This document shows positions 33,963 to 41,600 of a stretch of DNA of 64,000 bases, piece by piece. The notes beneath the pieces are model-generated. The model searched no databases. It saw only the letters and a list, made by a program, of their open reading frames with translations, and was not told the origin of the DNA. Position 1 is the first letter of the stretch. Each line of letters starts with the position of its first letter. Origin of the DNA: SZUA-365 sp964635845 (GTDB lineage Bacteria; Bacteroidota; Ignavibacteria; SZUA-365). Location: the NCBI GenBank assembly GCA_964635845.1, contig CAZWNO010000004.1, positions 18,482 through 82,481 on the forward strand, read 5' to 3'. A program made the position numbers and the translations under genes.

Positions 33963-35300
33963 ATGAAACTGCCGGTACTGCTCCTGGGCATGCTCGTGCT
34001 CAACGGGCTCCGCTGCGAGACGCACGCACAGTGCTGCACGGCGGGGAATCCCGTGAACACGAACTGCACGCTGACCACGGACGGTGCGCATCTGCTCAAC
34101 GTCTCCTGGTCGTATATGTACTCCCAGTCCAACGCCTACTACCGCGGCACGCAGCGGCTCGACAGGGAGTACGCCGAGAGCCGCTACGACTACGCCTCGC
34201 TGGCGCTCTCCTATGCGGTCTCGGACAGGCTGAGACTCACAGCGGATCTCGGGTACTATTTCGACAAGTCGCAGCGGTTCGTCCAGAGTGATTACACGCG
34301 ATATGCACAGGGGATTTCGGATGCGACCTTCGGCATCGGGTATGGTACCTATTCCACCGATGACGGGCTTTTCGAACTCGTGCAGACCGCGCGCGTGACC
34401 ATTCCCGTCGGAAAATTCGATCAGGAGTATGACGGCGTCGTGCTGCCCATCGATTTTCAGCCGTCCTCGGGCAATTACCGGTATAGCCTCGGACTGATTC
34501 TGAGCAAGCGATTCGAGGACAGCGATTTCGCGCTCATGTCCTTCAACTCCGTCGAGTTCTCGCAGGCGATCGAGACACGGAATACCTATCATAAATACGG
34601 CAACCTCTATCTCGCGTCCGTCATGGGGACATATCGCATCACGCCTACGCTCCTTGCATTGCTTCAGCTGCGCTGGGAAATGCGCGACAGGGCGCTGAAC
34701 GGAACGACCGGTATCGGAGCAGCGTCGACGAATCAATACTCCTTCCTGAACTCCTCCGGAGGGGTCATCGCCTATGTCGCCCCGCAGGCGGCGGTCAATC
34801 TCTTCAATGACTGGCAGTTCTCCATCCAGTACAACTATCCGATCTACAGGAATATCTACGGCGAGGAACAGCTGACCAACCGGCATTCCGTGACACTCGG
34901 CCTCTCGCGCGTCATCGATCTCGGAGGGAGCGGCGGCGCTGGTGAGATGGAAGGCACGGGTGCGATGGAAAGCGCGGGTGCGATGGAAGGCACGGGTGCG
35001 ATGGAAGGCACGGGTGCGATGGAAGGCGCGGGCGGCGCGCTGCACTCCGCCACCGTCCATGTCCGCGGGAACTGCGATATGTGCAAGGATCGGATCGAAT
35101 CCGTCGCCGGAGCGCAGGCGTATGTCCACACGGCGAAGTGGGAGTCCGCCACCGAGACGCTCACGCTGTACTACGAGGAACACCTCCCCGACATCGACGG
35201 GATAGAAAAGGCGCTCGCCGAATCGGGTCATGACACTGATTCCCATACGGCTCCCGACGATGTATATAATCATCTCCCGGAGTGCTGCCAGTACCGCTGA
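33963..35300 (+). CDS. Outer-membrane beta-barrel fused to a heavy-metal-associated domain
   Basis: 445 residues from ATG 33963 (AAAGGAG upstream). A signal peptide is followed by a Cys-rich segment (QCCTAGNPVNTNC), then residues 50-325 with amphipathic strands typical of transporter-like outer-membrane barrels (SRYDYASLALSYAVSDRLRL, TARVTIPVGKFD, NYRYSLGLILSKRF, VTLGLSRVIDLG). Residues 327-356 are five GAMEGT-like hexapeptides (18-bp repeat). Residues 362-430 are an HMA/MerP-like domain, ATVHVRGNCDMCKDRIESV, with metal cysteines 371 and 374, and TLTLYYEEHLPDIDGIEKALAESGHD. A ferredoxin-like metal-binding domain on an outer-membrane barrel is uncommon and suggests metal delivery at the envelope. 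Confidence 0.82.
   Translation: MKLPVLLLGMLVLNGLRCETHAQCCTAGNPVNTNCTLTTDGAHLLNVSWSYMYSQSNAYYRGTQRLDREYAESRYDYASLALSYAVSDRLRLTADLGYYFDKSQRFVQSDYTRYAQGISDATFGIGYGTYSTDDGLFELVQTARVTIPVGKFDQEYDGVVLPIDFQPSSGNYRYSLGLILSKRFEDSDFALMSFNSVEFSQAIETRNTYHKYGNLYLASVMGTYRITPTLLALLQLRWEMRDRALNGTTGIGAASTNQYSFLNSSGGVIAYVAPQAAVNLFNDWQFSIQYNYPIYRNIYGEEQLTNRHSVTLGLSRVIDLGGSGGAGEMEGTGAMESAGAMEGTGAMEGTGAMEGAGGALHSATVHVRGNCDMCKDRIESVAGAQAYVHTAKWESATETLTLYYEEHLPDIDGIEKALAESGHDTDSHTAPDDVYNHLPECCQYR
34941..35030 (+). repeat. 18-bp in-frame repeat in barrel-HMA linker, five units
   Basis: GGTGCGATGGAAGGCACG repeated five times with few changes, encoding GAMEGT-type hexapeptides exactly between the two domains. Confidence 0.93.
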
Positions 35301-35403
35301 TCCCATCCACCTCCGGATTTCCCGACCTGCTATTCACCTACCTGATGTGATTGTAAACACATATCGCGCGGTCGGAGAGAGCCGCAAATATCATGCGGAC
35401 CTG

Positions 35404-35432
35404 TTGTAAAAAAAGCGCGATCTGCATATACT
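35404..35432 (+). promoter_or_regulatory. Sigma70-like promoter before TTHB210-like lipoprotein
   Basis: TTGTAA (35404-35409), 17-bp spacer, TATACT (35427-35432), 64 bp before the start codon in an AT-rich stretch. Confidence 0.45.
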
Positions 35433-35495
35433 ATATCATCAACTATCCCGCATCAGACGGGTGACCGTCGTTCACATACATGAAAGGATCAATCC

Positions 35496-36248
35496 ATGTA
35501 CAGATTCCCCGTGCTTCTTGTCGGAGCACTGTTCGCGCTGTTTGTCATCACCGCCTGCGACGAGGACGATCCCGCCCAGCCCGCACAGCCAGTCACGCAC
35601 GACGGACAGAGTGTCGCACTGGGACAGGGTCAGGTCACGGCCTACGAACGTGTCGCAGCGGACGGTACGCTGCTCGCCGTCGGCGTCCGTTTCAGTGAAG
35701 GCGCATTGAACGAACTGCCGGATACCGATACCCCGGTGTCCCTCACGCTCCCGAAGAAGGCGGCGAATTCGCCGTATCAGAGCGCCAGTTTCGACTGGAA
35801 TCCTCACGGGCATTTTCCCACGCCGATCTACGGACTGGCGCATTTCGACGTCCATTTCTACGTGGTCGATGAACAGGCGCGCGCCGCGGTCGTACCCGGA
35901 CCGGATCTTGTTCCGCCCGCAGCCCAGTACATGCCGCAGGACTACATGTCCGCCGTCGATGCCGTCCCGAACATGGGCACGCATTACATAGACAGCACCG
36001 CGGCGGAACTTCACGGCGCCGCGTTCGACAAGACCTTCATCTACGGTTTCTATCAAGGAGACCTGTATTTCTTCGAACCGATGATCACGAAGGCGTTCTT
36101 CGAAACGAAGCCGAATGTCACCGTCGATATCAAGCAGCCCGCCGCGTTCAAGGTCACGGGCAAGGCATATCCGAAAAAATACACGGTGAGTTATGACTCC
36201 GCGCGCAAGGAATACTCCGTCGAACTGACGGACATGCAGCTGCGCTGA
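35496..36248 (+). CDS. TTHB210/DUF5602-like lipoprotein
   Basis: 250 residues, lipobox ITA-Cys21. The body has His-rich strands FDWNPHGHFPTPIYGLAHFDVHFYVV and a later pair (GTHYIDSTAAELHG, FIYGFYQGDLYFFEPMITKAF), the pattern I associate with the TTHB210-like/DUF5602 family; the assignment is from memory of the motif. The H-G-H and H-F-D-x-H clusters could bind metal, which fits the preceding metal-domain genes. It has its own promoter-like sequence, so it need not be co-transcribed with them. Confidence 0.72.
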   Translation: MYRFPVLLVGALFALFVITACDEDDPAQPAQPVTHDGQSVALGQGQVTAYERVAADGTLLAVGVRFSEGALNELPDTDTPVSLTLPKKAANSPYQSASFDWNPHGHFPTPIYGLAHFDVHFYVVDEQARAAVVPGPDLVPPAAQYMPQDYMSAVDAVPNMGTHYIDSTAAELHGAAFDKTFIYGFYQGDLYFFEPMITKAFFETKPNVTVDIKQPAAFKVTGKAYPKKYTVSYDSARKEYSVELTDMQLR

Positions 36249-36271
36249 GCCGCAAAATCATCGACAACCTT

Positions 36272-36306
36272 CGGGCGGAGGCGTGCGTTGTGCGCGCCTC
36301 TGCCCG
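36272..36306 (+). terminator. Hairpin after TTHB210-like gene
   Basis: CGGGCGGAGGCG and CGCCTCTGCCCG form a 12-bp stem with one G-T pair. There is no T-run, so termination is uncertain. Confidence 0.45.
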
Positions 36307-36404
36307 TTACGTATTGCATTCCGCCGATGCGTCGTGTGCGGCGGTCATCGACGTGGACTTGAATCACACGCACTTTCTGCCGAGATTGGACACATACGCA
36401 TCAC

Positions 36405-38165
36405 ATGCGCGGAGCTGGCGTGGAGATTCCGGCGTTGACAGAGAAGCTGGCGGTCCGGATATTCAAGGGATTCGAGACCTACCTCGTGCGTTTCCGCGCC
36501 GTGACGAGGAGGGCCAGGAAGCGTTTCGAGACGATGGACTGGCGGCGCGGTCGGCAGGACGCGATCGATCGGCTGGGGATTTACGATGATTGCATCGCGG
36601 AAGCAACACGAGCCCTCCATGTCATGCTCGACGGGATTCCTGATCCTGAAGCCGACTGGCCGCTGGTGAAGCAGGCGTATTCCGATCGCGTGGGGGACCG
36701 CTGTGACAGGGATATCGCGGAGACCTTCTTCAATTCCGTGACGCGCAAGGTCTTCAATACCACGGGTATCGACCGGACGACGGAGTTCATCCGCCTCGAT
36801 CCCCCGGAGCAGCTGACGGCATTCTGTACCGACCTGTTCACGAAATATGAAGGGCAGACCGACGCGACGATACTGATCTGGCTGGTCCTGTCACAGCATG
36901 CGTTCCGCATCCCCTACGCCAATCTCGCGCGCGACATCACGCGGGTGGCGAACGAGATCAACCTGTTTCTCTGGCCTCTGACGAGAAAGCATGCGGAGTA
37001 CACGGCGGAAATCCTCAACCACGTGTTCTTCAGGAACAAGGTCGCCTATATCATCGGACGCATGCAGATCGATGCACATACCGTACCGCTCATCCTTCCG
37101 ATGTACAACAGCGAGGATGGCATCTATATCGACGCGGTGCTGCTGACGCGCGCCGACGTCAATAATATCTTCGGTTTCGCGTATTCGTATTTCCATGTCG
37201 AGACGGACGCGCCGAACGATCTGGTGCATTTCCTGCAGTCGATGCTTCCCGGGAAACCGATTTCCGAGATATACAACTCCATCGGATACAACAAGCACGG
37301 GAAGACCGAATTCTACAGGGATCTGCACCGCCACGTGCACATCGAAAACGAGAAATTCGTGCTCGCACCCGGACTGGAAGGCGCGGTGATGATCGTGTAC
37401 ACGCAGCCCCATTATCCGTACGTGTTCAAGGTGATCAAGGACAGGCCGTGCTTCCTCCGCTCGACGCGGCTCACGAACAAATCGATCACCGCCGATCAGG
37501 TGAAGGCTCGGTACCGTTTCGTCAGCAGCCGCGACCGCGTCGGCCGCCTCGTGGACACGCAGGAGTTCGAGAGCATCCGCTTCCGGCTGGAGCGGTACGA
37601 CGACGAAGTCGTGAACGAATTCGCGCTGGCCGCCCGTGAAACGGTACGGGTGGTGGACGGGTACCTCATCATCGACCACTGCTACATCCAGAGGAAAGTC
37701 GTCCCCCTGCCGATCTTCCTGGAAACGGAGACTTCGCCGGAACATATACGCCAGATACTGCTGGATTTCGGGTATTTCATCAAGGACCTCGCCGGGACGG
37801 GACTCTTTCCGGTGGACCTGTTCAACAAATGGAATTACGGTGTCGGCGAACGGAGCAGGGTGGTGCTCTACGACTATGACGACATCATGCCGCTCGAGAG
37901 CGTCAGTTTCCATGTCAAGCCGAAGCCGCGCGACGAGTATGAGGAATACCAGTCCGATGAGGATCGCATCACCGCTGATGAAAATGATTTTTTCATGGAC
38001 GAGATCGAGACCTGGCTCGGGATCCCGACACCGCTCAAGGGGATCTTCGACGCGGTGCACCGCGACCTGTATACGAAAGAATTCTGGGAGCGTACACAGC
38101 GGAGCGTCCGCCGCGGGGAGGTCGTCGATATCTTCCCCTACGACCGCGGCAAACGCTTCAGCTGA
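36405..38165 (+). CDS. aceK: Isocitrate dehydrogenase kinase/phosphatase
   Basis: 586 residues, full family length. AceK phosphorylates and dephosphorylates isocitrate dehydrogenase to switch carbon between the TCA cycle and glyoxylate shunt. The ATP-binding region LAPGLEGAVMIVYTQ and PYVFKVIKDR (about 320-346), the phosphatase/kinase core NEFALAARETVRVVDGYLIIDHCYIQRKVVPLPIFLE, and the metal/catalytic loop DLFNKWNYGVGERSRVVLYDYDDI (about 470-492) are conserved. No aceA/aceB lies next to it. AceK is best known from Proteobacteria, so its presence in this lineage is notable and may reflect transfer. fumC of the same cycle is 6 kb downstream. Confidence 0.95.
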   Translation: MRGAGVEIPALTEKLAVRIFKGFETYLVRFRAVTRRARKRFETMDWRRGRQDAIDRLGIYDDCIAEATRALHVMLDGIPDPEADWPLVKQAYSDRVGDRCDRDIAETFFNSVTRKVFNTTGIDRTTEFIRLDPPEQLTAFCTDLFTKYEGQTDATILIWLVLSQHAFRIPYANLARDITRVANEINLFLWPLTRKHAEYTAEILNHVFFRNKVAYIIGRMQIDAHTVPLILPMYNSEDGIYIDAVLLTRADVNNIFGFAYSYFHVETDAPNDLVHFLQSMLPGKPISEIYNSIGYNKHGKTEFYRDLHRHVHIENEKFVLAPGLEGAVMIVYTQPHYPYVFKVIKDRPCFLRSTRLTNKSITADQVKARYRFVSSRDRVGRLVDTQEFESIRFRLERYDDEVVNEFALAARETVRVVDGYLIIDHCYIQRKVVPLPIFLETETSPEHIRQILLDFGYFIKDLAGTGLFPVDLFNKWNYGVGERSRVVLYDYDDIMPLESVSFHVKPKPRDEYEEYQSDEDRITADENDFFMDEIETWLGIPTPLKGIFDAVHRDLYTKEFWERTQRSVRRGEVVDIFPYDRGKRFS

Positions 38166-38273
38166 CCGCCGGTCGCGATCACCCGCCATGGGAGGAAATA
38201 CGATGACGCCCAGATGAAAAACCTCCCTGACGAGTATTAGGAATCACCCGGAAAATTTCCCGTCCGGCACCAC

Positions 38274-38302
38274 ATCCCCGCAATAGCGGGGATATTTTTT
38301 TT
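38274..38302 (+). terminator. Rho-independent terminator after aceK
   Basis: ATCCCCGC, loop AATA, GCGGGGAT then A and eight T: a strong classical terminator 109 bp after the aceK stop. Confidence 0.95.
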
Positions 38303-38311
38303 CTGGCCCTA

Positions 38312-38358
38312 TTGACTTTTGCATGTCGTATACGGATATTTTGGAGCAACAATATCCG
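38312..38358 (+). promoter_or_regulatory. Promoter overlapped by palindromic operator, upstream of giant T9SS gene
   Basis: TTGACT (38312-38317) with GATATT 17 bp later (38335-38340) resembles a sigma70 promoter. The palindrome ACGGATATT-N10-AATATCCGT (38332-38359) overlaps its -10 box. Its core CGGATA-N14-TATCCG (38333-38358) is the same, with the same spacing, as in the arginine operon leader at 22963-22988. Confidence 0.6.
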
Positions 38359-38580
38359 TTAGCCTTAAACAGAAGAGTCATGTTACACGTCGCGTGTATC
38401 GCGAGACGCTTCTGCTTCTCCGGGTAGTTTCGAGCAGGATAGCCGTTCCTGATCATGGTCCCCGAATGCGGGGGAGGACGGCACGTCTCAGATGTCTGCT
38501 CAAGAGGTCTGTTTCTATCCGGAATATGAACATCCAATCAATGCACTTCGGCGCATACGTGAATGCAATGCGTCGTGTGA

Positions 38581-38602
38581 GGGGCCATGCTGTCATGGCC
38601 CC
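38581..38602 (+). promoter_or_regulatory. Perfect 9-bp hairpin in leader of giant T9SS gene
   Basis: GGGGCCATG, loop CTGT, CATGGCCCC, ending 47 nt before the ATG; no T-run. The leader between operator and start is about 290 nt and otherwise without a supported gene. Confidence 0.6.
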
Positions 38603-38649
38603 GGAAATGGAACTTCAACTATCCATCCAATCAGAGTCGAGGACACAGT

Positions 38650-41600
38650 ATGAGACGATGTACGACGCCATGGGGACTGTTGCTGATGCTGATCAGCCTG
38701 TCAGTCCCCATTCACGCACAGACCGGCTGGGGCGTGGACAGATACGAGGGCTTCAAGGCCGACACGGCCGGCAATGGGACCCTCAGCTATTCATGGTCCA
38801 CGGGCAATCTCGGCAATACCTGGAACGAGGGGGAGTGGGTCCCATACATGCTGACGTTGAAGAACGTCAACATCAACAACCCCGCATTCAGCGACATCAC
38901 GGTCTGCTATGACTTCACCCGTGGCAATCTCGACGCCCGATTCATCGATCTTGTGCGCAGCGTCCAGATCGGCACGGTCGTGCGGAGCAACAGCCAGGGC
39001 TGGCCGATGGACTCCTCCGGTGCGGCATATCCCATGACCACGAGAGCCGAGCTGGAAACCGCCCAGAATTCACAGGGACTCACCCAGTGGGGCACGGAGT
39101 ACTTCTGGGCAGGATATGAACTTCTTCACCCGGATACATCGCGAACAAACAGGTCCACGACGGGAGGGATCGGCGCGCCCGACGATGCGACGCGCTGCTT
39201 CACGATCACCCGGCAGGATATCATCGACGCGTATGGCGGAATCAACAATGTGCCGAACACGAGCACATTCTATATTTATTTCCAGCTGCATGAAGCGCAG
39301 ACCTTCGTCTGGAACAACACACTTCAGTCGCAGCTGAACCAGTTTCCGACCGACCAGTGGGGAGGCTACCTCTATGGAATCGCGCCGTTCAGCACCGACC
39401 AGCGACAGGGTTCAGGATTCGTTTCCGGCGCCTCGGGACACACCTACCTGACGCTCGGGAACAAGACAGTCCCCATCCCGATTCCGCCACAGCCCGCGGG
39501 ACAGCTTTCCGGTCTGAAGTGGCATGACATCAACGGAAATCAGGTACAGGATGGCAGTGAAACCGTACTCGACGGCTGGCCGATTTACATCTCGACCATC
39601 ATCGGCAACCTGCCGATTTCCGACACCGTTCTCACGAACGGCGCGGGATCGTGGACGATCACGGGGCTCCCGCAGGCACTCTACCTGGTCAGCGAGGAAC
39701 TCGGGAACGCACCGACCACGGGAGCCTCGGCGGGGTATACGAATGCCGCGCCCGCGTTCGCCCAGAATCCCCCTTCGGAATGGGTACAGACCTATCCCGA
39801 TGCCAATTCGATAGGTGCGAACATCGATGGAGTTCCTACCACCCCGGCGGGAATTCTGCTCGGCCAGGGGCCGTTCTCCTGGGAAGTCGATCTCACGAAT
39901 TCCGTCACGGCCGGATTGATCGATTTCGGGAATCATGTGCCGGCTCCAGTCTGCGCCGTGTTTCCCGCGGATACGACCATCTGCGACGAATCGCAGGTGA
40001 CGCTCACCGCGCAGCGGATCGCACAGGGCACGCCGCCCTACAGCTATCTCTGGTCGGGACCCAACAGTTTCAGCGCCACCACACAGAGTATCGTCGTCCC
40101 GGCTTCCGCCGCGGGCACATATACTGTCGTGCTCACCGATGCCAACGGACTCAGCTCCACCGGATGTTCCGGAACGGTGAACGTCTTCCCGATTCCGGAT
40201 TTCGAAATCGCGGGAGACAGCGTCGTCTGCGCGCTCACGTCGTCGCACACATACCGGGCATCGTTCGATCCGAACTCTCCGGTTCCCATCGATTCCATTG
40301 TTTCCTGGCAGTGGGCGATCAGCGGAAACGGCACGATTACTTCGGGTACGACCGATGATTCGGTGACGGTGAGTTCCACTGGCGCCGGATCCTTCATACT
40401 GACCCTGACCGTCGTCGATGTCTACGGCTGCTCGGAGACAGTGACACGGACGATCACCGTGCAGGCGAATCCGGTCTGCTCGATCACTCCGGTCGGCGAT
40501 GTCTGTCCGGGTTCGACCGGCAATGTCTTCAGCGGTCCCGCCGGAGCGTACACCTATCTCTGGGGTATCAGCGGCAACGGCAGCATCAATGGCAGCATCA
40601 ATAATCCGACCGTCAGCGTGGATGCCGGCGTCGCCCTCGGCTCCTTCACCCTCACGCTGACCATCACGGAGACGAGCTTCCCCTTCTGTACCAGCACCTG
40701 TTCGCTGCTGGTCGAGGTCCGGGACATCACCCCTCCCGTCATCAGCTGCGCGGTGGACACGACCATCGAATGTCCCGTCCCGGCGACGCTTCCCTTCACG
40801 ACGCCCACGGCGACGGACAATTGTGATCCGAATCCGGGAGTCGTGATCAGCAACACGGTGGTCACTCCCGGTCAGTGTCCAAGCGAGTACAGCGTGAGCC
40901 GCACCTGGGTCGCGACCGATGTGTACGGCAACAAGGACAGCTGCTCGCAGACGATCCACGTCATCGACACCACGGCGCCCACCGTCACTCCCGCATCCGA
41001 TCTGATCGTCGAATGCGACGGCGCAGGCAACACGGCAGCCCTCAACGGCTGGCTCGCCAACCATGGCGGCGCCACGGCAGCCGATGCCTGCGGACAGGTG
41101 ACCTGGAGCGATAACTTCACGGGGCTCTCGGATCTCTGCGGAGCCACCGGAAGCGCGACCGTGACGTTCTACGCCACGGACGACTGTGGCAACGTGGACT
41201 CGACCACGGCCACATTCCGCATTATCGATACGACTCCGCCCGTGGTGACTGCCGCCTCCGACACGACAGTCGAATGCGACGGCTCGGGCAACACGACGGA
41301 ACTCAACAATTGGCTCACCAGCCATGGCGGAGCAACGGCCTCCGACGTGTGCGGATCCGTGACCTGGAGCAACAACTTCACCACGCTTTCGGACCTCTGC
41401 GGAGCCACCGGCAGTGCGACGGTGACCTTCTACGCAACCGACGACTGTGGAAATGTCGATTCGACATCCGCGACGTTCACGATCATCGATACGACTCCGC
41501 CCCTGGTGACCGCCGCCTCCGACACGACAGTCGAGTGCGACGGCGCAGGCAACACGGCGGCCCTCAACAGCTGGCTCGCGAACCATGGCGGCGCAACCGC

